From Bacteroidota bacterium (GTDB taxonomy: Bacteria; Bacteroidota; Bacteroidia; Chitinophagales; Chitinophagaceae): 40,445 nucleotides of DNA. The position numbers and the translations under genes are program-made. Below are positions 15,586 through 25,528 of the stretch, one piece after another (the first letter of the stretch is position 1; each line of letters opens with the position of its first letter). The stretch is from NCBI GenBank assembly GCA_947487525.1, contig CANKWR010000011.1, positions 1 to 40,445 of the forward strand. The letters are read 5' to 3'. The notes below the pieces were generated by a model. The model made no database searches, was not told where the DNA came from, and saw only the letters and a list, made by a program, of their open reading frames with translations.

Positions 15586-17301
15586 TTGTCGAAGGATGTA
15601 AACACCATATTAAAAAACTATTGGGGCTATGATAGCTTCAGGCCGCAGCAACTCGCTGTGATTGAGGCTGTGCTGGAAAACAAAGACACCCTTGCTTTAT
15701 TGCCCACAGGAGCAGGAAAATCAATTTGCTTTCAAGTACCCACCATTCATAAAAATGGTATTTGTATTGTGATAAGCCCCCTGATTGCACTCATGCAGGA
15801 TCAGGTAAAGGATTTACAATCTAAAAATATTCCCGCCATCGCCTTAGGAGGCAATTTAAGTGAGGGGGCACAAGCCGAAGTATTGACCGCAGCAATAAAT
15901 GGAAAATATAAATTCATTTATTGTTCTCCAGAAAAATTAGCGCAGAAAAATTTTCAAGAAGCGTTAAGTAAAATAAAAGTGACCTTATTTGCTATAGATG
16001 AAGCGCATTGTATTTCCCAATGGGGCTATGATTTTAGACCTCCCTACCGAAAGTTAAATGTGTTAAAACAATTATTTCCTAAAGTACCCATTTTAGCAAT
16101 TACTGCATCGGCCATTCCAAAAGTGCAAGAAGACATTACTATACAATTGAATTTTGCCAATGCAACTATTATTACAGATCATTTTTTAAGGCCCAACCTT
16201 CAATACCTTATTCAAAAAGTACCTGTTAAAATTCATACCTTAAGAAATCTCTTAAATAAATTAAATGGAGCCGCCATCATTTATTGCAATACAAGAAACA
16301 ATGTTACGCAATTAGCTCAATTGTTGCATAACTATGGATACAAAGTAGGTGCTTATCATGCGGGCATGTCCCTGGAAGAAAGAAAAAAAGTGCAGGAAAA
16401 TTGGATGCAAGACATAACGCCAATTGTGGTTAGTACAAGCGCCTTTGGCATGGGTATTAATAAAGGCAATGTACGCATTGTAGTACATTATGATATTCCT
16501 GGAAGTATTGAGCAATATTATCAAGAAGCAGGACGAGCAGGACGAGATGGACAAGCATCTGCAGCCATTTTGCTATACCAACAAAATGATTGGGATTACT
16601 GGATAGAGCTTCAAGAAAAAAAATACCCCTCTATTGAAGTAATAAAAAAAATATACCAAGACTTAGCAGATTATGTTCAATTGCCCGTTGGCATGGGCGA
16701 AAAACAACAATTTGTATTTGACTTCGAAAACTTTTGTACGATATTTAAACGCGATAAAATTATTGCACGCAATGCCTTAAGCTGGATACAACAAGAAGGT
16801 CATATTCGTTTCTCCGAGTCTGCATTTACGCCCTCCATGGTGCAAGTACTTGGGGATCGATACAGTATTGAAAATTTCCAAAACGAAAATGAAGCCGCGG
16901 GTGCAGTATTACACACCTTGCTTAGAACTTATGGGGGCATTTTGGATAGCCCGCATTTTATCAACGAACGTTTGCTTGCCGAGTTATTGCAAAGGGATCC
17001 TCCATTTGTGGTACAACAATTACAATTTTTGGCATTGGTTGGATTAATCAGTTTTGAACAAAAGCAAAATCAACCGGTGGTTCAATTTTTATGGAACAGA
17101 ACTGCAGCCTCATTTATGAAAATAGATTTTGACCATTATCAGCTCATGAAAAAGGCATTTATTGAAAGAATCAAACAGTTTATAGGCTATTTACAGGCTA
17201 AACCATTGGTTTGCAGAAGTATCTTTTTAGCCAGTTATTTTGGTGAAAAAGGAGCAAAAGCTTGTGGAATATGTGACATTTGTACAAATACGCACAATTA
17301 G
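15586..17301 (+). CDS. recQ: RecQ-family ATP-dependent DNA helicase
   Basis: 3'-5' DNA helicase of recombination and repair. 571 residues, with TTG as start (15586), the only start that gives the usual NTILKNYWGYDSFRPQQ beginning. Helicase motifs: LLPTGAGKS (39-46), DEAH at 138-141 (IDEAHCISQWG), and QEAGRAGRDG (motif VI). An RQC-type zinc region with C-R-S-I then CGICDIC lies at the very C terminus, with winged-helix sequence before it. There is no room for an HRDC domain, so this is the short form. It begins four bases after the ATPase stop and may be translationally coupled, though the two have no obvious functional link. Confidence 0.9.
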   Translation: MSKDVNTILKNYWGYDSFRPQQLAVIEAVLENKDTLALLPTGAGKSICFQVPTIHKNGICIVISPLIALMQDQVKDLQSKNIPAIALGGNLSEGAQAEVLTAAINGKYKFIYCSPEKLAQKNFQEALSKIKVTLFAIDEAHCISQWGYDFRPPYRKLNVLKQLFPKVPILAITASAIPKVQEDITIQLNFANATIITDHFLRPNLQYLIQKVPVKIHTLRNLLNKLNGAAIIYCNTRNNVTQLAQLLHNYGYKVGAYHAGMSLEERKKVQENWMQDITPIVVSTSAFGMGINKGNVRIVVHYDIPGSIEQYYQEAGRAGRDGQASAAILLYQQNDWDYWIELQEKKYPSIEVIKKIYQDLADYVQLPVGMGEKQQFVFDFENFCTIFKRDKIIARNALSWIQQEGHIRFSESAFTPSMVQVLGDRYSIENFQNENEAAGAVLHTLLRTYGGILDSPHFINERLLAELLQRDPPFVVQQLQFLALVGLISFEQKQNQPVVQFLWNRTAASFMKIDFDHYQLMKKAFIERIKQFIGYLQAKPLVCRSIFLASYFGEKGAKACGICDICTNTHN

Positions 17302-17380
17302 TTATTTTTAACAAAACATTGGAAACTTATTTTATCCTTTGGAAAAACAAATATCGTTTCTTTACAAAAATGCAATCAAT

Positions 17381-18079
17381 ATGGAAGACAAGAAAAAATT
17401 TAAACTGTTGTTATGTGAAGATGACAGCAATTTAGGATTAGTATTAAAAAATTATTTAGAGCTTGACGAATACGAAGTTACTTTAGAACGTGACGGTCGT
17501 TTAGGATTGGCTGCATTCCAAAGAGAAAAATTTGATCTTTGTTTAATTGATGTAATGATGCCCCATGTGGATGGATTTACATTAGCTGAAGAAATTAGAG
17601 ACATCGACCCAGATGTACCTTTGTTCTTTTTAAGTGCAAAAACTTTAAAAGAAGATATTATTCATGGCTATAAACTAGGCGCCGATGATTATATCACTAA
17701 GCCATTTGACAGTGAAGTATTGATGCTAAAAATTAAAGCAATTATCAAACGTAATGAAGAAGATCATAAAATAAGTGACAATCTAGAATACGAATTAGGC
17801 AAGTACCACTTTAATCCAAAATTACGCGAGTTAAAGCACGGCGAAAGTATTCAGGTTTTATCCCCTAAGGAAAATGAATTATTGAAAATGTTGGCAGAAC
17901 ACAAAAATGATTTATTGACTAGAGAAAAAGCATTAAAGAAAATTTGGGGCAGTGATACCTATTTTAATGGTCGTAGCATGGACGTTTATATTGCAAAGTT
18001 GAGGAAATTTTTAAAAGAAGATCCTCAATTGGAAATTGTAAATATCCATGGCAATGGTTTTAGATTGGTAGAACACTAA
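17381..18079 (+). CDS. OmpR-family response regulator, orphan
   Basis: Start at ATG 17381 (MEDKKKFKLLLCEDD); an in-frame TTG at 17339 would add 14 unlikely residues. 232 residues. Receiver domain with acidic pair Asp14/Asp15, phospho-acceptor Asp57 (LIDVMMPHVDG), Ser85 and Lys107 (ITKPFD); the C-terminal winged-helix DNA-binding domain (about 130-230) contains GRSMDVYIAKLRKFL and NIHGNGFRL. No histidine kinase is adjacent, so partner and targets are unknown. A terminator closes the gene at 18095-18125. Confidence 0.9.
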   Translation: MEDKKKFKLLLCEDDSNLGLVLKNYLELDEYEVTLERDGRLGLAAFQREKFDLCLIDVMMPHVDGFTLAEEIRDIDPDVPLFFLSAKTLKEDIIHGYKLGADDYITKPFDSEVLMLKIKAIIKRNEEDHKISDNLEYELGKYHFNPKLRELKHGESIQVLSPKENELLKMLAEHKNDLLTREKALKKIWGSDTYFNGRSMDVYIAKLRKFLKEDPQLEIVNIHGNGFRLVEH

Positions 18080-18094
18080 AATAAATCTATAAAA

Positions 18095-18125
18095 AAAGCG
18101 CATCATTTTCGATGCGCTTTTTTTT
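18095..18125. terminator. Bidirectional terminator between response regulator and ruvB
   Basis: AAAGCGCATC (18095-18104) pairs with GATGCGCTTT (18111-18120) over a six-base loop, with A-tract on the left and T-tract to 18125 on the right, so it can serve both convergent genes. Confidence 0.85.
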
Positions 18126-18159
18126 ATTACTAACTCCCGCTTCAGGAGCTCAATTTCAA

Positions 18160-19194
18160 TTAACGAAATAAATCAGGATTTTCAGTATGCCCTCCACGAT
18201 GCTTTCCTAAGTGCTCATAGGCTTTGTAGGTTACTTCTCGTCCACGAGGGGTTCTCTGTAAAAATCCTTCCTGAATTAAAAAAGGCTCATATACTTCCTC
18301 AATCGTACCTGACTCCTCACCCACTGCAGTTGCAATGGTAGAAATGCCAACTGGACCCCCTTTAAACTTTTCTATAATGGCTAGTAAAATCCGATTGTCC
18401 ATTTCATCCAGACCATGATTGTCTACATTTAGCGCTTTTAAGGCATGCTTCGTAATGCCAATATCTACAATGCCATCATTCAATACCTGCGCAAAATCAC
18501 GCACTCTTCTTAATAAACCATTTGCAATACGGGGTGTTCCACGACTACGTCTTGAAATTTCACCTGCAGCTTCCGAATTGATATTTACATTTAAAATACC
18601 TGCACTTCTTACAATTATTTTTTCAATCACCGTCGCTGGGTAATATTCTAGTCTTGACTTAATACCAAAACGAGACAACAAAGGTGCCGTTAGCAACCCA
18701 CTTCTTGTGGTTGCACCCACCAAGGTAAATGGATTTAAATTGATTTGTATACTTCTAGCATTGGCCCCGCTATCAATCATAATATCAATTTTATAATCCT
18801 CCATGGCTGCATATAAATACTCTTCCACCACCGTACTTAGTCGATGAATCTCATCAATAAATAAAACATCGTTGGGCTCTAAGCTCGTTAACAAACCAGC
18901 AAGGTCACTGGGCTTTTCAATCACAGGTCCAGAGGTCTCCTTTATTTGCACCCCCATTTCATTGGCTACAATTCTACTCAAAGTGGTCTTCCCCAAACCA
19001 GGCGGGCCATGAAACAAAATATGATCCAATGCCTCTCCTCTTAGTTTCGCTGCCTTAATGAAAATGCTAATATTCTCAATCAACTGAGGTTGACCAGCGA
19101 ATGCATCCATTTCGGTGGGGCGAATACTATTCTCAAATTCACGATCCTGTGGATTTAAATTTAATTGGCTAGTATCTAAGTTAGAATTGGACAT
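18160..19194 (-). CDS. ruvB: Holliday junction branch-migration ATPase RuvB
   Basis: AAA+ motor of the RuvABC resolvasome, 344 residues. Walker [12 protein letters not shown] (about 61-71), Walker [11 protein letters not shown], sensor 1 [18 protein letters not shown] (with the arginine finger region), and a winged helix at the C terminus ([12 protein letters not shown]). Full length and well conserved. It starts 31 bases after the peptidase gene on the same strand. ruvC is about 11 kb away in the window and ruvA is not seen. Confidence 0.96.
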   Translation of the reverse strand: MSNSNLDTSQLNLNPQDREFENSIRPTEMDAFAGQPQLIENISIFIKAAKLRGEALDHILFHGPPGLGKTTLSRIVANEMGVQIKETSGPVIEKPSDLAGLLTSLEPNDVLFIDEIHRLSTVVEEYLYAAMEDYKIDIMIDSGANARSIQINLNPFTLVGATTRSGLLTAPLLSRFGIKSRLEYYPATVIEKIIVRSAGILNVNINSEAAGEISRRSRGTPRIANGLLRRVRDFAQVLNDGIVDIGITKHALKALNVDNHGLDEMDNRILLAIIEKFKGGPVGISTIATAVGEESGTIEEVYEPFLIQEGFLQRTPRGREVTYKAYEHLGKHRGGHTENPDLFR

Positions 19195-19225
19195 GAATGG
19201 TTACTTATTAAATTGTTTTCTGCCG

Positions 19226-21334
19226 TTATTTAGCAGCAGTATATGGTTTTTCCAATAAATATTTAAAAATGAATTTACTCTTTAAATCGTTAAAATGTTT
19301 TCCTTTGGCACCACCCCAGCCATGTCTTCCACCTGGATACAACATAAACTCAACATCTTTTCCATTTTCTTGTAATGCGCTTAATAATTGTATTGAATTT
19401 TGCATATGTACATTGTCATCCATCGTACCATGCACTAATTGCAATACGCCTTTATAGTTTTTAACATGCGTCATCACATTACTTGATTGATAGCCTTCTG
19501 GATTTTCCTTTTGCGTATCCATAAATCTTTCGGTGTAATGAGAGTCATATAATTCCCATGCTGTTACACTTCCTCCTGCCATTGCGTGGGTGAATACTTC
19601 AGCACCGTAAGTTAATGCATAAGCACTCATATAACCACCATAACTAAATCCAGCCATCGCAATTTTTTTAGGATCGGCCTTGCCATTGGCAATAAACCAC
19701 TTGGCCATGGTCATATAATCCTGCATTTCCCAATAACCTAAATTACGATACATATAGTTGACCCCTTCTTTTCCAAAATGGCCACTTGCTCGATGGTCAA
19801 ACGCGACTTGAATCAACCCTTCCTTCGCCCAAGTTTCTTTACTTGCAGGGTTACTCCAGGTATCCATCACGGTACCCGCATTAGGGCCACCATATATACT
19901 TACTAATAATGGATACTTTTTATTTGGGTCCCTATTTTTAGGCCAAGTCACTAAGGCTGGTAATTCATATAAACCATCGGCACTTTTAATACGAATCAAC
20001 TCTGTTTTTGCAAATGCATCTGCTTTAAAACTGCTGTCCACTGCTGATCCTAAAGTCAACTTATTTAATGTACCTTTTTTAGTGATTCTAAATACAGCAA
20101 TTGCTGTTGGTGTTTTTACATTACTATATACCCCCACAAAATGTTTTGCATTGGGCGCTAAGTTAATTTGACTGTAATTAAAATCGCCAGTAGATAATCT
20201 TTTAAAATTTTTACCCTCAAAATCAATGCTGTAGAAATCAATGCGCGCAGAATTCTCATTTCCACGCGCTGTGAAATAAATAGTTTTGGTTTTATCGTCA
20301 ATTAATTTAATGCCGGTTACGGTATACTTCCCATTGGTGATGGCATTAATCAATTGGCCATTCATATCATACATATACAATTGATTCCAACCTGAAGCAT
20401 CCGATTGGGCTATATACCCTTTGTTATTTGGCAAGAAATTAATTTTGCCGCTCACACGGTCTTCTAAATCAATCCATGTTTTTTGATATTCTTTGTACAC
20501 TTCTTTCTTGGCGCCTGAAGCCATGTCTAATTCGTAAATTTTTAAATTATTTTGACCGCGGTCCATCCAAGAAAGCCACATGCTATTGTTGTTTGGATTC
20601 CAAATAGGCCATCCAAAATATTGATCATCTTGATCGTTAAAATCTGCCCAAGTAATGTTACCGCCCGTTGGAGACGTCCATCCAATTTTCACCGTTGGAT
20701 TAGGGTCTCCTACTTTAGGATACCTGGTTTCTTCCACAAAGCCATGTTTCCCCTCACTATTGTAAATAGGGAACATCGGCACATTGCGCTCATCAAAACG
20801 CATAAAGGAAATAAACTTACTGTCTGGACTCCACCAAAATGCACGATACTGCGTTGGACGTCCAAAAATTTCTTCAAAATAAACCCAACTGGCATAACCA
20901 TTTAAAATACCCTTGGTGCTTTCATTGGTAATAGCCGTTTCTTTTTTATCTGCGATACTAACTGTGTATAAATTATTGTTCTTCGTATAACCCACGTACT
21001 TCCCATCGGGAGAAAGGGTTGGATTCTTTTCCTCTGCCGCATCAAATGTCAACTGCGTTTCAGCGCTATTTTCTTTTAAATAAATATTGGCATTTTTAAC
21101 TGTTACCGTTTTGTCAACACTGGCCGCTAGGGCTGGCGCTGCTGTATATTGCTTAGTAACAACATTATAAGCATAATCCTTCGAAGTTTTTTCGCCATTT
21201 AATTTCGCATTTACGACGAATTGGTTATTGTCAACCCAACGCACAAAACGAGGAAGACTAGCACCTGGCATTTGAGCCACTACCGAAAATGTAGTGATGC
21301 AAAAACTTAAAAATAATACAATTGATTTTTTCAT
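19226..21334 (-). CDS. Secreted S9-family (DPP-IV-like) prolyl peptidase
   Basis: 702 residues with an N-terminal signal peptide (MKKSIVLFLSFCITTFSVVA, cleavage near AQ at about 20-21), so it acts in the periplasm or outside. There is a beta-propeller N-terminal domain of DPP-IV type (contains SWVYFEEIFGR and FRAFWWSPDS-like blocks) and a C-terminal alpha/beta hydrolase with Ser564 (GFSYGGYM), Asp640 (GTMDDNVHM) and His671 (GGRHGWGG). The family removes N-terminal dipeptides, often X-Pro; exact specificity is not shown. It lies 56 bases after leuS and before ruvB. Confidence 0.9.
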   Translation of the reverse strand: MKKSIVLFLSFCITTFSVVAQMPGASLPRFVRWVDNNQFVVNAKLNGEKTSKDYAYNVVTKQYTAAPALAASVDKTVTVKNANIYLKENSAETQLTFDAAEEKNPTLSPDGKYVGYTKNNNLYTVSIADKKETAITNESTKGILNGYASWVYFEEIFGRPTQYRAFWWSPDSKFISFMRFDERNVPMFPIYNSEGKHGFVEETRYPKVGDPNPTVKIGWTSPTGGNITWADFNDQDDQYFGWPIWNPNNNSMWLSWMDRGQNNLKIYELDMASGAKKEVYKEYQKTWIDLEDRVSGKINFLPNNKGYIAQSDASGWNQLYMYDMNGQLINAITNGKYTVTGIKLIDDKTKTIYFTARGNENSARIDFYSIDFEGKNFKRLSTGDFNYSQINLAPNAKHFVGVYSNVKTPTAIAVFRITKKGTLNKLTLGSAVDSSFKADAFAKTELIRIKSADGLYELPALVTWPKNRDPNKKYPLLVSIYGGPNAGTVMDTWSNPASKETWAKEGLIQVAFDHRASGHFGKEGVNYMYRNLGYWEMQDYMTMAKWFIANGKADPKKIAMAGFSYGGYMSAYALTYGAEVFTHAMAGGSVTAWELYDSHYTERFMDTQKENPEGYQSSNVMTHVKNYKGVLQLVHGTMDDNVHMQNSIQLLSALQENGKDVEFMLYPGGRHGWGGAKGKHFNDLKSKFIFKYLLEKPYTAAK

Positions 21335-21390
21335 ATAACTTGATTGAGAATTAAAATGTTGAGTTAATATATTTATGAATACTTTTTTAA

Positions 21391-24141
21391 TTAGATCACA
21401 ATATTGATCATTTTTCCTTTAACAAATATGAGTTTCTTTACCGGCTTGTCCTCTACCCATTTTTGGATAGCCTCATTTGCCAGTGCTATTGCTCGCACTT
21501 GTTCCTCAGTTGCATCTAAGGCAATTGAAATATTGGCTCTTACCTTACCGTTAATGCTCACCGGATATTCTTTTGCAGTTTCCAATACATGTTGTGGATC
21601 AAATACGGGATAAGCCGCATCCACAATAAAGCCGGTATTCCCTAAGGCATTCCATAATTCTTCTGCAAAATGCGGGGCATAAGGCGTGATCAAAATAAGC
21701 ACCTGCTCTAATATTGCTTTTTTATGACAACCTGCATCATACAATTCATTAATACAAATCATGAATGTACTAATCGCCGTGTTGAAACTATAACGCTCTG
21801 TGTCTTCCTCAATTTTTTTAATGGTCTTGTGTAAGATTTTTAACTCTTTTGCAGTAGGTGTTTCGTCCACCCATACTTTTCCTTTCATTTCATCAAAACA
21901 CAATCTCCAAAACTTTTTAATAAATCGGTGGACGCCTTCAATCCCTTTGGTATCCCATGGTTTACTTTGTTCCACAGGGCCTAAAAACATTTCATACATT
22001 CTAAATGTATCTGCACCATATTTTTGCACTAAGTCGTCGGGATTCACCGTATTGAATTTTGACTTAGACATTTTCTCCACTTCTACACCACAGATATACT
22101 TCCCGTCTTCTAAAATAAAGTCTGCCTTTGCGTAATCCGGTTTCCATTTTGTAAAAGCTGCCGTGTCTAATGTTACCCCATCTACCATATTCACATCTAC
22201 ATGCAATTGATCTACTTCATACGCTCCAATTAATCCGGCAGAAATAAAAGTTGTGGTACCTCTCTTGCGATATACAAAACGAGAGCTTCCTTGAATCATT
22301 CCCTGATTTAATAATTTCTTGAACGGTTCCTCAAATCCAATATGGCCTAAGTCGTATAATACTTTCGTCCACATACGGCTATATAATAAATGCCCCACTG
22401 CATGTTCGGTTCCTCCAATATATAAGTCCACCTGTCCCCAATAATCACTTGCTTTACGACTGCAAAATTCAGTGGTATTACTAGGATCCATATAACGTAA
22501 AAAATACCAACTACTTCCCGCAAAACCAGGCATGGTATTGGTCTCGTAATTTTCTGCTTTCCAAGATTCAATATTCGCCAAGGGGCCTTCGCCTTCAGGA
22601 CCTGGTCCATAATGATCTACCTCAGGCAACAATAAAGGCAGTTCAGTTTCAGCTATTGGATAGGCAATTCCATCCACCCATTTAATAGGGAATGGTTCTC
22701 CCCAATAACGTTGTCTGCTAAAGGCTGCATCGCGCATTCTATAATTTACTTTTCGCTTACCAATACCCATTTCCTCCATCTTATCATTCACTATAGCGAT
22801 TGCCTCTTTTTGAATAACGCCGTTTAGAAATTCACTATTGGATAATTTTGCTTCCTTAGTTGGATTGGCTTCCTTGCCATCGAATGCATCCCCAATGATA
22901 TTGGTAATGGGAATATTAAAATGATGTGCAAATTTAAAATCACGATCATCTCCACATGGCACGGCCATAATCGCACCCGTACCATAACCAGCCAATACAT
23001 ATTCTGAAATCCAAATAGGAATTAATTTTTGATTAAACGGGTTCACAACATACGCTCCCGTAAAACAACCTGTAATTTTTTTCTCCGCCATACGCTCTCG
23101 CTCACTTCGGCTTTTTACATAAGTAATGTATGCTTCCACCTCCGCCTTATGTGTTTCAGGGGTAATGCTTTCAATGATTGCATGTTCTGGTGCTACCACC
23201 ATAAAATCCACGCCAAAAACAGTATCAGGACGCGTTGTGTACACCCTTAAACTAGCGTCCTGTTCGTTGACTTTAAAATCAATTTCGGCGCCATAGCTTT
23301 TTCCAATCCAGTTGGACTGCATTTCCTTCATGGCGTCACTAAACTGAATAGTATCCAAACCAGACAATAACCTATCCGCATATTCGGTAGTACGCAAATA
23401 CCATTGCCTTAGTTTTTTCTTTTCTACTGGATAGCCCCCTCTTTCACTAAATCCATTGATTACTTCATCATTCGCAAGTACCGTACCTAATGCTTCACAC
23501 CAATTCACTTCGCCGTAACCACAAAAAGCCAAGCGGTAATGCATCAATATGGTTTGTTGTTCTTTTTCACTATACCCTTTCCAGGCAGCAGCATCAAATT
23601 GAATTTTTGCATCACCAGGGCAAACCTGATTTATATTGCCTTCTTGCTCGAATGCAACTATTAAGTCGGTTATGGGGCATGCTTTTTTCGCTACTCTATC
23701 GTAATAACTAGTAAACAATTGTAAAAAGATCCACTGTGTCCATTTATAATAAGTAGCATCGCAGGTCCTTACTTCTCTATCCCAATCATAACTAAAACCT
23801 ATATTATCCAATTGCTTTCTGAAGTTATCAATATTGCCATGTGTGCTTTTTGATGGGTGCACTCCATGCTCAATGGCATATTGCTCGGCTGGTAAACCAA
23901 AGGCGTCGTAACCCATCGGGTGCAAAACATTAAACCCCTTTAGGCGTTTAAATCGACTGTAAATATCAGAAGCAATATAACCAAGCGGATGCCCCACATG
24001 CAAACCTGCCCCACTAGGATAAGGGAACATGTCCAAAATATAACATTTGGGCTTTGTACTATCATTACTCACCTGATAAGCCTTCTTGGATTTCCAGGCT
24101 TCCTGCCACTTTTTTTCAATACTGCTAAATTGATATTCCAT
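21391..24141 (-). CDS. leuS: Leucyl-tRNA synthetase
   Basis: Class I aminoacyl-tRNA synthetase charging tRNA-Leu, 916 residues. HIGH-type motif HVGH at 48-51 (YPSGAGLHVGHPLGY), CP1 editing domain with TTRPDTVFGVDFMV and GTGAIMAVPCGDDRD, QRYWGEPFPI, KMSKS at 690-694, then the anticodon-binding helices and C-terminal domain. The start at 24141 gives the normal MEYQFSSIEKKWQ. It is divergent from ftsX across a 162-base promoter-bearing gap and precedes the peptidase and ruvB genes on the same strand. Confidence 0.97.
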   Translation of the reverse strand: MEYQFSSIEKKWQEAWKSKKAYQVSNDSTKPKCYILDMFPYPSGAGLHVGHPLGYIASDIYSRFKRLKGFNVLHPMGYDAFGLPAEQYAIEHGVHPSKSTHGNIDNFRKQLDNIGFSYDWDREVRTCDATYYKWTQWIFLQLFTSYYDRVAKKACPITDLIVAFEQEGNINQVCPGDAKIQFDAAAWKGYSEKEQQTILMHYRLAFCGYGEVNWCEALGTVLANDEVINGFSERGGYPVEKKKLRQWYLRTTEYADRLLSGLDTIQFSDAMKEMQSNWIGKSYGAEIDFKVNEQDASLRVYTTRPDTVFGVDFMVVAPEHAIIESITPETHKAEVEAYITYVKSRSERERMAEKKITGCFTGAYVVNPFNQKLIPIWISEYVLAGYGTGAIMAVPCGDDRDFKFAHHFNIPITNIIGDAFDGKEANPTKEAKLSNSEFLNGVIQKEAIAIVNDKMEEMGIGKRKVNYRMRDAAFSRQRYWGEPFPIKWVDGIAYPIAETELPLLLPEVDHYGPGPEGEGPLANIESWKAENYETNTMPGFAGSSWYFLRYMDPSNTTEFCSRKASDYWGQVDLYIGGTEHAVGHLLYSRMWTKVLYDLGHIGFEEPFKKLLNQGMIQGSSRFVYRKRGTTTFISAGLIGAYEVDQLHVDVNMVDGVTLDTAAFTKWKPDYAKADFILEDGKYICGVEVEKMSKSKFNTVNPDDLVQKYGADTFRMYEMFLGPVEQSKPWDTKGIEGVHRFIKKFWRLCFDEMKGKVWVDETPTAKELKILHKTIKKIEEDTERYSFNTAISTFMICINELYDAGCHKKAILEQVLILITPYAPHFAEELWNALGNTGFIVDAAYPVFDPQHVLETAKEYPVSINGKVRANISIALDATEEQVRAIALANEAIQKWVEDKPVKKLIFVKGKMINIVI

Positions 24142-24268
24142 CTTCGTTTATACTTAAAAATCTGTAATTATTCAGTTTTGAGCGAACCCTTCCCTTTTTG
24201 CCCTATTTTGAGTCAAAAATTGACATAATTCAGCCTATGCAAATGTAAGTCATTAGCGTTCAAAACCG

Positions 24269-24276
24269 TACATTTG
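24269..24276 (+). promoter_or_regulatory. TAnnTTTG -7 element upstream of ftsX
   Basis: TACATTTG is an exact match to the Bacteroidota -7 consensus, 28 bases before the ftsX ATG at 24304. No clear -33 TTG at the usual distance is seen. It overlaps an in-frame TTG (24274), which argues that the TTG is not the start of translation. Confidence 0.4.
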
Positions 24277-24303
24277 CAAAGTGAACAAATAAAAATTAAT
24301 GCT

Positions 24304-25179
24304 ATGGTAGGTAATGGAACTGGCTCTTTAAAACGTAGTAAGCCAAACTATATATACAGCATCATTGGGGTAGCCATTGTTTTGTTTATTATGGGTATTA
24401 TGGGCTGGCTGTTCATTAATCTCCATACCATTGGGGATAATTTCAAAGAAGATATCAGGATCAGTGTTTATTTGAAAACTGCGGACAAAAATACCGTGAA
24501 TTCAATACAACAATTTATTGCTTCAAAGCCTTATGCCAAAAACGTTGAATACGTAAGCAAGGAAAAAGCAAAAGCCATTTGGAATAAAGAAAATAATGAA
24601 GACTGGGCCCAAATTTTAGACATTAACCCCTTGCCTGAAAGTGTTGACTTTTTTGCAAAAGCAAAGTATGTAAATACAGATAGCCTTACCAAAATCACCT
24701 CCATTATTCAAAATCAATTTAAAAACGACGTTGCAGATATTCAATATCCGAAAAGCTTAGTAACCAACTTAAATGAACGTGCTACTAAAATTGGATTAAT
24801 CTTTATAGTATTATCAGTTATTCTTTGTGTTATTGTAATTATCAGTATTGACAATACCATTCGTTTGGCGATGTTCAGCAATCGTTTTTTAATTAAAACC
24901 ATGCAAATGGTAGGTGCGACTCGTGGATTCATATCCAAGCCTTTATTAGTAAGGGCTTTACTCAATGGACTGGGAAGTGCCTTTATAGCAATATTTTTAC
25001 TTTTTGGTTTAATTGAATGGGCCAGCACCCAGTTTCCTCAAATAAAAAATTTACAAGGAATAAAATCAAGTATACTCTTGTTTGGAGGGCTTATTGTCAT
25101 TGGAGTAAGCATTTCCATATTTAGCACTTATCGTAGTGTGTTAAAGTATTTAAAAATGAAACTAGACGATTTATACTAA
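24304..25179 (+). CDS. ftsX: Cell division permease-like protein FtsX
   Basis: Inner-membrane partner of the ATPase FtsE in controlling peptidoglycan hydrolysis at division. Start at ATG 24304 (MVGNGTGSLKRSKPNY); 291 residues. There is one membrane segment after a basic tail (YIYSIIGVAIVLFIMGIMGW), a periplasmic domain of about 125 residues (IRISVYLKTADKN, YVSKEKAKAIW, LPESVDFFAKAKY), then three C-terminal membrane segments with MVGATRGFISKPLLVRALL between the first two. No ftsE is nearby. The following DUF3098 gene and uppP form a conserved set in this phylum. Confidence 0.93.
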   Translation: MVGNGTGSLKRSKPNYIYSIIGVAIVLFIMGIMGWLFINLHTIGDNFKEDIRISVYLKTADKNTVNSIQQFIASKPYAKNVEYVSKEKAKAIWNKENNEDWAQILDINPLPESVDFFAKAKYVNTDSLTKITSIIQNQFKNDVADIQYPKSLVTNLNERATKIGLIFIVLSVILCVIVIISIDNTIRLAMFSNRFLIKTMQMVGATRGFISKPLLVRALLNGLGSAFIAIFLLFGLIEWASTQFPQIKNLQGIKSSILLFGGLIVIGVSISIFSTYRSVLKYLKMKLDDLY

Positions 25180-25219
25180 ACATAATTATCACTAAATTTA
25201 ACTTTCAAAATTCAAGTAT

Positions 25220-25456
25220 ATGAGCCAAAATGAAAACAAATCATCTGCCTTATTTAATAAGTCCAATTACCTATGGATGTTAATTGGAGGTGCTTTAATA
25301 TTAATTGGCATGTTGTTAATGGCTGGCGGAAAAAGTGCAGATCCAAATGTATTCGATCCCAAGGAAGTGTATAGCTTTAACCGTATTACACTTGCACCCA
25401 TTTTAATCATTGCCGGTTTCATTGTTGAGATTTATGCTATTTTTAAGAAATCTTAA
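25220..25456 (+). CDS. DUF3098 small membrane protein
   Basis: 78 residues with two membrane segments (about 18-40, YLWMLIGGALILIGMLLMA; and about 56-75, LAPILIIAGFIVEIYAIF) separated by a loop with DPNVFDPKEVYSFNRIT, the DUF3098 hallmark. The function is unknown. It lies between ftsX and uppP, which places it with envelope and division genes. A terminator follows at 25478-25504. Confidence 0.85.
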   Translation: MSQNENKSSALFNKSNYLWMLIGGALILIGMLLMAGGKSADPNVFDPKEVYSFNRITLAPILIIAGFIVEIYAIFKKS

Positions 25457-25477
25457 TTTACCCCATTTATAACTTTA

Positions 25478-25504
25478 AAGCGATGATCTCCTCATCGCTT
25501 TTTT
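25478..25504 (+). terminator. Terminator after the DUF3098 gene
   Basis: AAGCGATGA (25478-25486) pairs perfectly with TCATCGCTT (25492-25500) over a five-base loop, followed by T to 25504. It separates ftsX-DUF3098 from uppP, so uppP needs its own promoter or read-through. Confidence 0.85.
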
Positions 25505-25528
25505 ATTAACTTAAATAAACTATCACCA

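Noticed and set aside
20552..20905. Open frame antisense to the S9 peptidase gene
   Set aside because: It is the complement of clear propeller-domain coding sequence and has no start context or family resemblance.
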